A stretch of 59,341 nt of DNA from Ruminococcus sp. UBA1409 (GTDB taxonomy: Bacteria; Bacillota; Clostridia; Oscillospirales; Ruminococcaceae): NCBI GenBank assembly GCA_002305045.1, contig DBPX01000021.1, forward strand, positions 1-59,341, written 5' to 3'. The translations under genes were made by a program, and so were the position numbers. The notes beneath the pieces are model-generated. The model worked only from the letters and a program-made list of their open reading frames with translations, was not told where the DNA came from and made no database searches. Positions 33,315-43,122 of this stretch are shown here, piece after piece (position 1 is the first letter of the stretch; the number at the start of each line of letters is the position of its first letter).

Positions 33315-34298
33315 CTATTTCTTCTGGACAAGATGAACGGCGAAGCCCAAAAGCTCCTCCTTAAGATATACCGCTCCCTTTATCGGAGCGCTCTCGTCGT
33401 AAAGCTCTATTCCCCTTGCCCTTAGGTAGCTGACCGCCCTTTCAAGGGAGTTTACCGCAATTGCAATATGTCCCAGCCTTCCCGGCTTGGAAGCCTTTAG
33501 AAGCTCTATTCTGTTGTCCATTGTGAATATGCTGGAGCTGCCGTCAGAGAAGTCGAAGCCGAAAAGCTCCGAGATAAGCTTGGCGGCTTTAAGAGCCTCC
33601 TCGCCGCTGCCGTTTATGCCAAGATGTGCGAACTCAAAGCCAAGCATCCTCCTGACAGCCTGCTGAGTCAGCCTTTTAATCTCCTCCCAGTTTCCGGCGT
33701 CGATAAGCTCCTTTTTGACCATCCAGGTGCCGCCGCAGGCTAAAATCTTGGGGAAGCGTATGTAGCTTATAAGATTATCTGCGTTGACTCCGCCGGTGGG
33801 GATAAAGCTGAGCTTAGAATATGGCGCAGAGACAGCCTTCAGCTTGGCTATACCTCCGTTTTGCTCAGCCGGGAAGAACTTGACGACATCAAGACCCATG
33901 CCCATAGCCTGCTCCATCTCGCCGGGAGTCGCAGTGCCGGGCATTATAACAGCTCCCCTTGACAAGGCATAGCGGACTATCTCGGGATTGAAGCCGGGTG
34001 TGACGATAAACTCTACTCCGGCGTCCAGAGCGTCGTCGACCTGCTCCTTTGTCAGCACCGTGCCGGCTCCCACCAGCATATCGGGAAGAGCCTCCCTTAT
34101 CCTAACTATAGCCTCCTTAGCGCAGGCTGTGCGAAAGGTTATCTCTGCGGCAGGCAGTCCGCCCTCGCAAAGAGCCCTTGCCAGCGGCACCGCCTTGTCG
34201 GCGTCCTCGATGGCGATAACAGGGAGAATCCCCAGGTCATAGATTCGCTTTTTTACGCTGTCCCAGCGGCTTTTATCCTCTTTAACGGAATTTGACAT
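33315..34298 (-). CDS. eda: KDPG/KHG aldolase with C-terminal VOC-like domain
   Basis: Residues about 15-215 are a class I aldolase splitting KDPG into pyruvate and glyceraldehyde 3-phosphate: AAEITFRT, GAGTVLT, VTPGFNPE and the Schiff-base Lys in VVKFFPAE. Eda is normally about 210 residues. Here about 110 more follow, with FEFAHLGINGSGEEAL, GHIAIAVNSLERAVSYLRARG and a VHLVQKK end, the pattern of a glyoxalase/VOC fold. Its metal ligands are not obvious, so it may bind rather than catalyse. It precedes kdgK with a 50-bp gap. Confidence 0.9.
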   Translation of the reverse strand: MSNSVKEDKSRWDSVKKRIYDLGILPVIAIEDADKAVPLARALCEGGLPAAEITFRTACAKEAIVRIREALPDMLVGAGTVLTKEQVDDALDAGVEFIVTPGFNPEIVRYALSRGAVIMPGTATPGEMEQAMGMGLDVVKFFPAEQNGGIAKLKAVSAPYSKLSFIPTGGVNADNLISYIRFPKILACGGTWMVKKELIDAGNWEEIKRLTQQAVRRMLGFEFAHLGINGSGEEALKAAKLISELFGFDFSDGSSSIFTMDNRIELLKASKPGRLGHIAIAVNSLERAVSYLRARGIELYDESAPIKGAVYLKEELLGFAVHLVQKK

Positions 34299-34353
34299 AT
34301 CCTACACTCCTTCATACTAAGCTTTCAGGGTCACAAGACCGCTTCCTAAAGCT

Positions 34354-34381
34354 ATTATACTTTATTTTCGCCGAAAGTCAA
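34354..34381 (-). promoter_or_regulatory. Promoter of eda-kdgK
   Basis: On the minus strand TTGACT (34376-34381), 16-bp spacer, TATAAT (34354-34359). Confidence 0.75.
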
Positions 34382-34432
34382 TAATCAGCCGGAAAACCTG
34401 GCTATATCTTGCGATAATAATGAATTTTTGAC

Positions 34433-34461
34433 TTGCTATTTTACTAAAAAAATGCTATGCT
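34433..34461 (+). promoter_or_regulatory. Promoter of uxuA-uxuB
   Basis: TTGCTA (34433-34438), 17-bp spacer, TATGCT (34456-34461). It is divergent from the eda promoter with about 50 bp between -35 boxes, room for a shared operator that I could not identify. Confidence 0.55.
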
Positions 34462-34533
34462 TATCTGTGTGAAATCAAGTCTGGCGCAGACCCGGGCGTA
34501 TCCCGGTTTTATTAAACGAAAGGAAGGATATAT

Positions 34534-35628
34534 ATGAAGATGACATTTCGCTGGTTCGGCTCGAAAAGCGACAACGTAACTCTCTCTGCTATAAGGCAGA
34601 TTCCCGGGATGACCGGCATCATGGGCTTTTTGGATTATAAGCCGGCGGGCGAGGTCTGGACCGAGGAAGAGATAAAAAGCTATATCGACGAGGTTCACGC
34701 ACACGGTCTTGAGTGCGAGGTGATTGAGAGCGTAAATGTCCATGAGGACATCAAGCTGGGGCTTCCCTCAAGGGACGAATACATAGAAAACTACCGCATT
34801 ACGATAAGGAACCTAGCCAAGTACGGCGTCAAGTGCATCGTATATAACTTCATGCCGGTGCTCGACTGGCTCAGAACAGACCTCGCAAGACCCAATGAGG
34901 ACGGCTCTACAAGCATGTACTTTGACCAAAGGGAGCTTGGCGAGCTTACCCCTCTTGACATTGTAAAAAGGACAGCCGAAAACTCAAACGGCTTCTCGCT
35001 TCCCGGCTGGGAGCCTGAAAGGCTGAGCGATTTGGAAAGGGTCCTGAAGCTCTATGAGGACATCGACGAGGAAAAGCTCCTCGAAAACTACAAATACTTC
35101 CTTGACGGCATAATCCCCACCTGCGAGGAGTGCGGAGTCGTTATGGCATGCCACCCCGACGACCCGGGCTGGAAGATATTCGGCCTGCCGAGGGTCGCTC
35201 ACTCTCAGGAGGGCTACGACAGGATAGTTAAGCTCCACGACAGCCCCTGCAACACCCTCTGCCTGTGCACAGGCTCGCTGGGCTCGAACACCGAAAACGA
35301 TGTTCCCTCGATAATAAGGCATTTTGGAAATATGGGAAGAATCGGCTGCCTTCATGTCAGGAATCTAAAGCATCTCGGGGACGACAGGTGCTTCTGCGAG
35401 TCCAGCCACCTCTCCTCGGACGGCGACCTTGATATGTACGAGATTATGAAGGCGATATACGAGACCTGTCCCGACACCTATATAAGACCCGACCACGGAA
35501 GAATGATATGGAACGAGGTCGGCCGTCCCGGCTACGGACTTTACGACAGGGCGCTCGGCGTCGCATACCTAAACGGTCTGTGGGAGGCAATCGACAAGGC
35601 TCACAGGGCGTCAGGAGGTGCGATATGA
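34534..35628 (+). CDS. uxuA: Mannonate dehydratase
   Basis: UxuA dehydrates D-mannonate to KDG in the hexuronate pathway, with Fe2+ or Mn2+. The 364-residue TIM-barrel shows MTFRWFG at the start, [16 protein letters not shown], the metal-site run ACHPDDPGW, and the late conserved HVRN and RPDHGRM segments. The ATG follows GGAAGG. Its stop overlaps the uxuB start by 4 bp. The two enzymes act in sequence, uxuB making the substrate of uxuA. Confidence 0.95.
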   Translation: MKMTFRWFGSKSDNVTLSAIRQIPGMTGIMGFLDYKPAGEVWTEEEIKSYIDEVHAHGLECEVIESVNVHEDIKLGLPSRDEYIENYRITIRNLAKYGVKCIVYNFMPVLDWLRTDLARPNEDGSTSMYFDQRELGELTPLDIVKRTAENSNGFSLPGWEPERLSDLERVLKLYEDIDEEKLLENYKYFLDGIIPTCEECGVVMACHPDDPGWKIFGLPRVAHSQEGYDRIVKLHDSPCNTLCLCTGSLGSNTENDVPSIIRHFGNMGRIGCLHVRNLKHLGDDRCFCESSHLSSDGDLDMYEIMKAIYETCPDTYIRPDHGRMIWNEVGRPGYGLYDRALGVAYLNGLWEAIDKAHRASGGAI

Positions 35629-37223
35629 AGCTAAGGCTAACCGAGCTGAAAAAGGACTGGGGGGATATAGCCCTCCCCAGGTTCAACATCGGCGCCGCAA
35701 GGGAGAACACCAGGGTCAACCCGACCTGGCTTCACCTGGGAGCCGGAAATATCTTCAGAGGCTTTATATGCAGTCTCTCTCAGAGGCTTCTTGACAGCGG
35801 CGAATGCTCGACGGGTATAATCGCCGCAGACACCTTTGACTACGAGATAATCGACAGAATCTTCATCGCAAACGACAATCTCACCCTGAATGTCAGCCTC
35901 CTTGCGGACGGCTCGGTAAAAAGCGAGCTTCTGGCGTCGGTCTGCGAGGCGCTCAAGGCGGACTGTCAGGACAGCGTGTCTATGGAAAGATTCTACCAGA
36001 TAGCCTCCAGCGACTCCCTGCAGATGATAAGCTTTACCATCACCGAAAAGGGCTACGCAGTGGCGGGAAGCGACGGCGGACTTCTTCCTGTTGTCAAAGA
36101 GGACATTGAAAACGGTCCGTTTAAGACTAAGCACGCCATGAGCTTTGCGGCAGGGCTTCTTCTTAAGAGATACCTAGCAGGATCTCAGCCGGTTGCTCTT
36201 TGCAGCATGGACAACTGCTCCAAAAACGGCGAAAAGCTAAAAGCCGCAGTCATGACGATTGCGTCGGGCTGGCTTGAAAAGGGCTATGTCGACTCCGGCT
36301 TTATCGAGTATATAAGCGACGAGTCAAGGGTCAGCTTCCCCTGGAGCATGATAGATAAAATCACCCCGAGACCCTCTGAAAAGGTTGAAAGGCTGCTTTT
36401 GGACATGGGGCTTGAGGATATCTCGCCGATTGTAACCTCCAAAAACACCTATATCGCTCCCTTTGTAAACGCCGAGGAGCCGCAGTACCTTGTCATCGAG
36501 GACTCCTTCCCCAACGGAAGGCCTCCCTTAGAGCTTGCGGGAGTCTACATGACCGACCGTGAGACTGTCAACAAGACCGAAAGGATGAAGGTGACAACCT
36601 GCCTCAATCCCCTGCACACCGCCCTTGCGGTATACGGCTGTATGCTTGGCTACACCCTTATCTGCGAGGAGATGAAGGACAGCGAGCTAAGGCTGCTTGT
36701 CGAGCGGCTGGGCTACAAGGAGGGGCTTTTAGTCGTCACCGACCCGGGGATACTCTCGCCAAAGGAGTTTATCGACGAGGTAGTCACAAAGAGGCTTCCA
36801 AACCCCTTCATGCCGGACGCTCCCCAGAGAATCGCCACAGACACCAGCCAGAAGGTCGGAATAAGATTCGGCGAGACTATAAAAAGCTACGCCGCCATGG
36901 GCAGGGCGGACAGTCTTACAGCCATACCGCTTGCAATTGCCGGCTGGCTCCGCTATCTTCTCGGAGTTGACGACAGCGGCAAGCCTATGGAAATATCCCC
37001 CGACCCGCTCAAGGACGAGCTTACCTCCCAGCTTTCAGGAATTGAGCTTGGCTCCCCTGAGAGCTATAAGGGTCAGCTCCTGCCGATTCTCAAAAACGCC
37101 TCGATATTCGGAAGCGACCTTGTCGAAATAGGCATGAGCAGCCTGATAGAGAGGATGTTTGTCGGGATGCTTTCCGGCGCCGGGGCAGTCAGAGCGACTC
37201 TTAGGAAATACCTGAACGGCTGA
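35625..37223 (+). CDS. uxuB: Fructuronate reductase, mannitol dehydrogenase family
   Basis: It reduces D-fructuronate to D-mannonate with NADH. The 532-residue protein has an N-terminal Rossmann domain ([17 protein letters not shown]) and a helical C-terminal domain with [17 protein letters not shown], the conserved Lys/Asn/His region of polyol dehydrogenases. The start at 35625 overlaps the uxuA stop. The length fits UxuB-like proteins of Firmicutes. Uronate isomerase (UxaC) is not in the window. Confidence 0.93.
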   Translation: MKLRLTELKKDWGDIALPRFNIGAARENTRVNPTWLHLGAGNIFRGFICSLSQRLLDSGECSTGIIAADTFDYEIIDRIFIANDNLTLNVSLLADGSVKSELLASVCEALKADCQDSVSMERFYQIASSDSLQMISFTITEKGYAVAGSDGGLLPVVKEDIENGPFKTKHAMSFAAGLLLKRYLAGSQPVALCSMDNCSKNGEKLKAAVMTIASGWLEKGYVDSGFIEYISDESRVSFPWSMIDKITPRPSEKVERLLLDMGLEDISPIVTSKNTYIAPFVNAEEPQYLVIEDSFPNGRPPLELAGVYMTDRETVNKTERMKVTTCLNPLHTALAVYGCMLGYTLICEEMKDSELRLLVERLGYKEGLLVVTDPGILSPKEFIDEVVTKRLPNPFMPDAPQRIATDTSQKVGIRFGETIKSYAAMGRADSLTAIPLAIAGWLRYLLGVDDSGKPMEISPDPLKDELTSQLSGIELGSPESYKGQLLPILKNASIFGSDLVEIGMSSLIERMFVGMLSGAGAVRATLRKYLNG

Positions 37224-37277
37224 TTTTGACCGCAAAATGAGTCCCTGCGGCTCCGCCCAAAGAAAATATGTCAAAAA

Positions 37278-37318
37278 CGGAGCCTATATCAAAAAAGGAT
37301 ACTCGCTCCGATTTTTTA
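37278..37318 (+). terminator. Terminator of uxuA-uxuB
   Basis: CGGAGC pairs with GCTCCG across a 21-nt loop, followed by ATTTTTT. Confidence 0.65.
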
Positions 37319-37362
37319 TTTCCGAGGCGAAAATGTTTATATCCAATAAATTCAGATTCCTA

Positions 37363-37391
37363 TTGAAATCGGCGCTTGCTTCTGGTATAAT
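37363..37391 (+). promoter_or_regulatory. Promoter of the CapA-like gene
   Basis: TTGAAA (37363-37368), 17-bp spacer, TATAAT (37386-37391). About 150 nt of AT-rich leader with no evident fold follow before the ATG. With the preceding terminator this accounts for the 37224-37548 gap. Confidence 0.8.
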
Positions 37392-37548
37392 GACATAAAC
37401 GGGCTGATTTTGGTGCTAAATTTAAGCTTGTTAAGGATATATAAGCTCTGAATCCCATGTACTTCCATAAAATTTATATTTCTTATTTTTATATAAGAAT
37501 CCCTCCTGTACACTCGTGAAGCCTTCGGAAGGGTGAAAGGAATTTCAT

Positions 37549-38847
37549 ATGCTTAATATATTATACTCATCTAGGATAAAAAGGGCTGTGCGGCTTATAG
37601 CTCTTATTGCGGCTCTTTCGGCTATGCTTACGGCTCTAGGCTGCAGGAGCGTCACGGTAGAGCCTAATCCGTCGTTAGCCGAGGAGTCTCCTCCCGTAAG
37701 CGAGAATCCCATGACGGAGCCTGTTCCCGTAGCCTCCTCCCAGCCGGAGCTCACTTCGGAGCCGACATTGGAGCCGGAGCCTGTCACAGAGCCTGAGCCT
37801 GAGCCTGAGCCTGACATCAGGCGGGTACATATAGTCTGCGCCGGAGACAATCTCATACACAGCTCGATTTACAATCAGGCAAGACGCCGTGCCTCGGCAA
37901 ACGACGAGGAGGGCTACGACTTTAGCTATGTCTATGAAAAGGTGCTTCACTACCTAGACGGCGCACAGCTTGCCATCTTAAACCAGGAGACGATAGTCAC
38001 CGACGAGCTTGAGCCGAGCGACTACCCGAGATTTACCTCTCCCGGCGACCTGGGGCGGCATATGATGGACATCGGCTTCAATGTATTCTCCCTTTCAAAC
38101 AACCACATCCTTGACAGGGGCGAGCAGGGGCTTCTTTATACCCTTGACTTCTGGGATTCGCAGGAGGGCATAACCCACTACGGAGCCTACAGAAATCAGG
38201 AGGATATGGATAACATAAGGATTTTAGAGGTTGACGGCATCAGCTTCGCCTTTCTTGGCTTCATGGAGCATACAAACGGCCTTTCCCTGAAGGACGACTC
38301 GGAGTGCCGGCTGACCTATTTATACGAGACCGAGGAGGTCAAAAAGTATGTCACGCTGGCTTCAAGCCTTGCGGATGTGGTCATAGTCTCCGCACACTAC
38401 GGCAAGGAGACGACAAACGAGCTTACCCAGAATCAGCTTGACATGACCGAGCTTCTTTTCGAGTGGGGAGCGGATATCATAATCGGCACGCAGGCTCACA
38501 CCGTCCAGACCTGCGGATATTACGACAAGCCGGATGGCAGCAGAGGCTTTGTTTTCTACTGCCTTGGAAACTTCGTCTCGGCTCAGTCACGGTATGACAC
38601 CCTGGTCGGGATAATCGGAATGCTGGATGTCACCAAGGACATGGCGACCGGCGAAATCTCGATAGAAAACCCCGAGGCAATCCCGATAATCACTCAGTAC
38701 GGCTACAACTACTCAAGCATCCACATCGAGCCGTACGCCGGGTACACCGAGGAAATGGCTGACTCTCACGGCTGCGAAAAGCTCACGATAGAGCGTATAG
38801 AGAAGATTTTGTCCTATGTCCCGGAGGAGTTTCTCTCGATAAGATAG
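37549..38847 (+). CDS. CapA/PgsA-like metallophosphatase-fold lipoprotein
   Basis: A lipoprotein signal (ending LTALGC) is followed by a Pro/Glu linker with a PEPE run. The CapA domain covers about residues 90-430. It shows VHIVCAGDNLIHSS, NQETIVT, FNVFSLSNNHILDRGEQG, FLGFMEHTNG, VVIVSAHYGKE and IIIGTQAHTVQ, the metal-site positions of the calcineurin-like CapA fold. The family includes poly-gamma-glutamate synthesis proteins, but many stand-alone members have no capsule genes nearby, as here. The substrate is unknown. Confidence 0.88.
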   Translation: MLNILYSSRIKRAVRLIALIAALSAMLTALGCRSVTVEPNPSLAEESPPVSENPMTEPVPVASSQPELTSEPTLEPEPVTEPEPEPEPDIRRVHIVCAGDNLIHSSIYNQARRRASANDEEGYDFSYVYEKVLHYLDGAQLAILNQETIVTDELEPSDYPRFTSPGDLGRHMMDIGFNVFSLSNNHILDRGEQGLLYTLDFWDSQEGITHYGAYRNQEDMDNIRILEVDGISFAFLGFMEHTNGLSLKDDSECRLTYLYETEEVKKYVTLASSLADVVIVSAHYGKETTNELTQNQLDMTELLFEWGADIIIGTQAHTVQTCGYYDKPDGSRGFVFYCLGNFVSAQSRYDTLVGIIGMLDVTKDMATGEISIENPEAIPIITQYGYNYSSIHIEPYAGYTEEMADSHGCEKLTIERIEKILSYVPEEFLSIR

Positions 38848-38947
38848 CGCCCTGCAGCTTTAAAGCGAGCCTTGCTTTTAGGTCCTTCATTATCCGACGC
38901 CCTGCGCCGGGTACTGACATAAATAAAATCACGAAAGGAAGTATTAT

Positions 38948-41287
38948 ATGAAATTTTCTGACGGCTACTGGCTGAATCAAAGGGGCTACACCGTAAGCTA
39001 CGCTCAGCAGGCATACGAGGTCGAGACCTTTGACACCGGCGTTAAGCTTCTTGTGACTCCCACCCACATCTGGAACAGAGGGCAGACCCTCGGGGGACCG
39101 AACCTCGAGATGGTGATAAGCTCGACTATGGAGAATGTCATCAAGGTCTCGGTGGTTCACTACAGGGGCACTCTTAACTGCGGACCCGAGTTTTCTTTGA
39201 ACGAGGACACTGGCTACAAGCCCGCAATAACCGAGACTGAGGACTCCGTCACACTTGTAACAGGCAGAACAAGCGTGGTAATCAGCAAAAAGGACTGGGG
39301 AATCGAGTATTACTACGATAAAAAGCATCTCACCGGCGGAAGCTACAGGGCGCTTTCCTATATCGAGGAGCAAAAGAGCCGTGCAAAGAGGCGGCTTGAG
39401 AGCCATATTGACGATACCTTCTGGTCCTATCCTGCCGACCCTCACACCGCCTATATGCGTGAGCAGCTTACCCTCGGAGTCGGCGAGTATATCTACGGCT
39501 TTGGCGAGAAGTTCACCCCATTTGTCAAAAACGGGCAGACCGTTCAAATCTGGAACGCCGACGGCGGAACCTGCTGTGAGCAGTCCTACAAGTCGATACC
39601 CTTCTATGTCTCCTCCTCGGGCTACGGAGTGTTCGTAAACAGCTCCGACAATGTCTCCTTCGAGGTCGCCTCCGACACCGTTTCAAAGGTCTCCATAACC
39701 GTACCCGGAGAGAGCCTTGAATACTTCGTAATCGGCGGCGGCAGCATAAGAGAGGTAATATCCCTTTACACCGACCTCACCGGGAAGCCGGCTCTTCCTC
39801 CCGCCTACACCTTCGGACTCTGGCTGACAACCTCCTTCACGACTAAATATGACGAGGAGACCATAACCTCCTTTATCGACGGCATGGCGAAAAGGGATAT
39901 CCCGCTGTCCGTTTTCCACTTCGACTGCTTCTGGATGAAGGAGTTTGAATGGTGCAACTTCGAGTGGGATTTGAGGCAGTTCCCCGAGCCTAAAGCGATG
40001 CTTGAAAGGCTCCACACCGACAAGGGTCTAAAGACCTGCGTATGGATAAATCCCTACATCGGCCAGCGCTCGAAGCTTTTTGACGAGGGCGTCGAGAACG
40101 ACTATTTCATCCTCAATAGGGACGGCTCGGTATTCCAGTGCGATATGTGGCAGCCCGGCATGGCTATTGTGGATTTCACCAACCCTGAGGCCTGCGAGTG
40201 GTACAAATCCAAGCTAAGAGCGCTCTGCGAGATGGGAGTCGACACCTTCAAGACCGATTTCGGAGAGAGGATTCCCACCGATGTCGTATACTACAACGGC
40301 GCAGACCCGATAAAGATGCACAACTACTACACCTATCTTTACAACAAGACCGTCTTTGAGGTGCTAAAGGATTACTACGGCGAGAACAAAGCTTGCCTGT
40401 TCGCAAGGAGCGCAACCGCCGGAGGACAGCAGTTCCCCGTCCACTGGGGAGGAGACTGCTCTGCGGAGTACAGCTCGATGGCAGAGACTCTCCGTGGCGG
40501 GCTCTCGCTCTCTCTTTGCGGCTTCGGCTTCTTCTCTCACGACATCTCCGGCTTCGAGGCGACAGCCACTCCCGACATCTACAAGCGCTGGTGCGCCTTC
40601 GGGCTTCTGTCCTCTCATTCAAGACTGCACGGAAACAGCTCCTACAGAGTTCCGTGGCTGTTTGACGAGGAGGCGTGCGAGGTCCTGAGATTCTTCACAA
40701 GGCTTAAAGGCTCCCTGATGCCCTACATCTTCTCCCAGGCGGTAAAGACCCACATCGAGGGAATCCCAATGATGAGGGCTATGGTGATGGACTTCGCCGG
40801 CGACCCCACCTGTCACACTCTTGACAGGCAGTATATGCTGGGCGACGATATCCTCTGCGCCCCGATAATGAACGAGGAGGGCGTAGCGCAGTTCTATCTC
40901 CCCAGGGGAAGATGGACTGACATAATCTCCGGCAGAGTCTATGAGGGCGAGCGCTGGCACACCGAGGTAATGGACTACTTCCATATGCCCGTTCTTGCAA
41001 GACCCGGCTCCGTCATCGTAAGAGGTGCATTCGAGCGTGACTTTGAGTATGACTACCTGGAGTCCGCCGAGGCTGTCATCTACGAGCTTGACGACGGCTG
41101 CAGCGCCTCCACCGTCATATACGACAGCGAGGGCAATATGCTCTGCGAGCTTACAGCCTCAAGAGCCGGCGACGAAATAAGGCTTAGCTACACCAAAACC
41201 TCCCGCAGCTTTACCGCAAGGGCAAGCCAGGGCGGAAGCCCGGTTTCCTGTCCGGCAGGAAGCTGTGAGGCGGTTATAAAGCTCTAG
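38948..41287 (+). CDS. GH31 alpha-xylosidase
   Basis: A 779-residue cytoplasmic (no signal peptide) GH31 enzyme. The N-terminal beta-sandwich (about 1-250) is followed by the barrel with FHFDCFWMKEFEWCNFEWD, nucleophile Asp437 in FKTDFGERIPTDV and acid/base Asp503 in HWGGDCSAEYSSM, then beta domains. The FxWD and KTDFGERIP motifs match alpha-xylosidases such as YicI rather than alpha-glucosidases. It would release xylose from xyloglucan oligosaccharides (isoprimeverose). Codon bias is strong, suggesting good expression. Confidence 0.93.
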   Translation: MKFSDGYWLNQRGYTVSYAQQAYEVETFDTGVKLLVTPTHIWNRGQTLGGPNLEMVISSTMENVIKVSVVHYRGTLNCGPEFSLNEDTGYKPAITETEDSVTLVTGRTSVVISKKDWGIEYYYDKKHLTGGSYRALSYIEEQKSRAKRRLESHIDDTFWSYPADPHTAYMREQLTLGVGEYIYGFGEKFTPFVKNGQTVQIWNADGGTCCEQSYKSIPFYVSSSGYGVFVNSSDNVSFEVASDTVSKVSITVPGESLEYFVIGGGSIREVISLYTDLTGKPALPPAYTFGLWLTTSFTTKYDEETITSFIDGMAKRDIPLSVFHFDCFWMKEFEWCNFEWDLRQFPEPKAMLERLHTDKGLKTCVWINPYIGQRSKLFDEGVENDYFILNRDGSVFQCDMWQPGMAIVDFTNPEACEWYKSKLRALCEMGVDTFKTDFGERIPTDVVYYNGADPIKMHNYYTYLYNKTVFEVLKDYYGENKACLFARSATAGGQQFPVHWGGDCSAEYSSMAETLRGGLSLSLCGFGFFSHDISGFEATATPDIYKRWCAFGLLSSHSRLHGNSSYRVPWLFDEEACEVLRFFTRLKGSLMPYIFSQAVKTHIEGIPMMRAMVMDFAGDPTCHTLDRQYMLGDDILCAPIMNEEGVAQFYLPRGRWTDIISGRVYEGERWHTEVMDYFHMPVLARPGSVIVRGAFERDFEYDYLESAEAVIYELDDGCSASTVIYDSEGNMLCELTASRAGDEIRLSYTKTSRSFTARASQGGSPVSCPAGSCEAVIKL

Positions 41288-41407
41288 GATTATGGTTATG
41301 GGAGGCTCCCGGGCGGAGTCTCCTATTTATTTTCCCGGATAAATTTCCCAATGTAAGGCGGCGTTATTTTCCCCTCGCCGGGAATAATACTAAAAAGGAG
41401 GCGTTAT

Positions 41408-41740
41408 ATGAACACCTTTGAGAGAATATACTCTGTCGTAAGAAAAATACCCTACGGCAGGGTGGCGTCCTACGGGCAGGTAGCGTCCCTGGCTGGAAAT
41501 CCACGCTGGGCAAGGGTTGTCGGCTATGCACTTCATGTAAACCCCGAGCCGGACAGCATCCCCTGCTACAGGGTGGTGACAAAAAACGGGAGCCTCTCCC
41601 CGGCGTTCGCCTTCGGAGGGCTTAACCGCCAAAGAGAGCTTCTTATGTCCGAGGGCGTCAGGTTCCTCCCGGACGGCAGAGTGGATATGTCAAGCTGCTG
41701 CTGGCGTCCAGAGGCTGAGTCCTGCATACAAGAAAATTAA
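41408..41740 (+). CDS. MGMT-family (alkyltransferase-like) DNA-binding protein
   Basis: The 110-residue protein is only the C-terminal Ogt/MGMT domain. It has the start FERIYSVVRKIPYGRVASYGQVASLAGNPRWARVVG (helix-turn-helix with the Arg finger region), then the active-site segment reading IPCYRVV. Full methyltransferases have PCHRV, while alkyltransferase-like proteins have PWHRV. Here Cys is kept but His is replaced by Tyr, so transferase activity is uncertain. The ATG is preceded by AAAAGGAGG. It stands alone between GH31 and GH130 genes. Confidence 0.85.
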   Translation: MNTFERIYSVVRKIPYGRVASYGQVASLAGNPRWARVVGYALHVNPEPDSIPCYRVVTKNGSLSPAFAFGGLNRQRELLMSEGVRFLPDGRVDMSSCCWRPEAESCIQEN

Positions 41741-41781
41741 ACCGACAGTCCCCGGCTCATATAACAATTTGCAACAAAAAA

Positions 41782-41814
41782 GCTGTTTACAAACAGCAGG
41801 CGATATGCTATAAT
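41782..41814 (+). promoter_or_regulatory. Promoter of the GH130 gene with a dyad over the -35 box
   Basis: TTTACA (41786-41791), 17-bp spacer, TATAAT (41809-41814). The inverted repeat GCTGTTT-AC-AAACAGC (41782-41797) covers the -35 box, a natural repressor site. Confidence 0.75.
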
Positions 41815-41816
41815 GT

Positions 41817-41853
41817 CCCTGACAAGCCGGAAGAGCGTCGTCAGGGGCTTTTT
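41817..41853 (+). terminator. Terminator overlapping the GH130 transcription start
   Basis: CCCTGAC (41817-41823) pairs with GTCAGGG (41840-41846), followed by GCTTTTT. The local promoter starts near 41821, inside the 5' arm, so only read-through RNA can form the full stem. Confidence 0.65.
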
Positions 41854-41927
41854 ATGTCAAGACGGGCGGTCCTCCGGCAAATAGGCAGGGAGTTATGAAA
41901 ATATTAAATTAAAAGGAGCGAGAATTT

Positions 41928-42953
41928 ATGAGTGTCAAGGTAATAAACGGAACATCACTTCCCAACATCCCCTGGCAGGATAAGCCCGAGGGCTGCAAGG
42001 ATGTAGTATGGCGTTACTCCGAGAATCCCATCATCAAAAGAGACCAGGTCATGGTAAAAAAGGATAACGGCTACGAGGAGCCGTCCAACTCCATCTTCAA
42101 CAGCTCTGTAGTCCCCTTTGAGAAGGGCGAGTACAAGTTCGCCGGAGTTTTCAGAATCGACGACCGTGAGAGAAACATGGAAATTCACTCCGGCTTCTCC
42201 AAGGACGGCATCAACTGGGACATCAATCCCAGGAGAATCGAGTTCGAGTGCGACATCCCCGAGGTCGGAAGATGGCAGTACGGCTACGACCCCAGAGTCT
42301 GCAAGCTTGAGGACAGGTATGTCGTAACCTGGTGCAACTCCTTTGGCTGGAAGCCCACCATAGGAATCGCCTACACCTACGATTTTGAGACCTTCCATCA
42401 GCTCGAGAACGCATTTCTGCCCTTTAACCGCAACGGCGTAATGTTCCCGAGAAGGATAAACGGCAAGTACATGATGATGAGCAGACCCTCCGACTCCGGC
42501 CACACCCCGTTCGGAGATATGTTCATCTCCGCCTCGCCCGACCTTACATTCTGGGGAGAGCACCGTCATGTCATGGGTCCCTCAAAGGGCTGGGAGTCTA
42601 CAAAGATGGGCGCAGGACCTATCCCGATAGAGACCGACAGAGGCTGGCTGATATTCTACCACGGCGTGCTGACCTCCTGCAACGGCTATGTTTACAGCTT
42701 CTCGGCTGCCCTTTTGGACAAGGACCAGCCCTGGAAGGTTCTACGAAGAGGAGCCTCCTATCTTATCAGCCCGCAGACCATGTATGAGCTTATCGGCGAC
42801 ACCGACGCCGTAGTATTCCCCTGTGCAAACCTAGTAGACGCCGACACAGGAAGAATCTGCATCTACTACGGCTGTGCAGACACCTGCACCTCCCTTGCAT
42901 TCACAACAGTCGACGATGTTATGGACTTCTTAGACCGCAACAGCCAGGTATAA
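41928..42953 (+). CDS. GH130 glycoside phosphorylase (mannoside phosphorylase type)
   Basis: A 341-residue five-bladed propeller of GH130, which phosphorolyses beta-mannosides to mannose 1-phosphate. Visible family blocks: NPIIKRDQV, NSSVVPFEKGEYKFAGVFR, WQYGYDPRVCKLEDRYVVTWCN (with the catalytic Asp), and GPSKGWESTKMGAGPIPIETDRGWLIFYHGV with phosphate-binding residues. No signal peptide, so it acts on imported oligosaccharides. The subfamily (mannosylglucose or mannooligosaccharide) is not resolved. Confidence 0.92.
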   Translation: MSVKVINGTSLPNIPWQDKPEGCKDVVWRYSENPIIKRDQVMVKKDNGYEEPSNSIFNSSVVPFEKGEYKFAGVFRIDDRERNMEIHSGFSKDGINWDINPRRIEFECDIPEVGRWQYGYDPRVCKLEDRYVVTWCNSFGWKPTIGIAYTYDFETFHQLENAFLPFNRNGVMFPRRINGKYMMMSRPSDSGHTPFGDMFISASPDLTFWGEHRHVMGPSKGWESTKMGAGPIPIETDRGWLIFYHGVLTSCNGYVYSFSAALLDKDQPWKVLRRGASYLISPQTMYELIGDTDAVVFPCANLVDADTGRICIYYGCADTCTSLAFTTVDDVMDFLDRNSQV

Positions 42954-42967
42954 GCTATAATTTTTGA

Positions 42968-42998
42968 GGGGACTCTTTCACGGGTCCCCCCTTTTTTT
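42968..42998 (+). terminator. Terminator of the GH130 gene
   Basis: GGGGAC pairs with GTCCCC across 10 nt, followed by CCT7. Confidence 0.88.
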
Positions 42999-43122
42999 AT
43001 CCCAGAAATCTGCCTAAAAGCTGTCACGCCAATTAAAATACCCTTTTTGTCATACAGCCGGGTTGGACAAAATAAAATAGAGTAGACAAACCGTATGCCG
43101 CCACGCCGTCCGGCAGGAAAGG

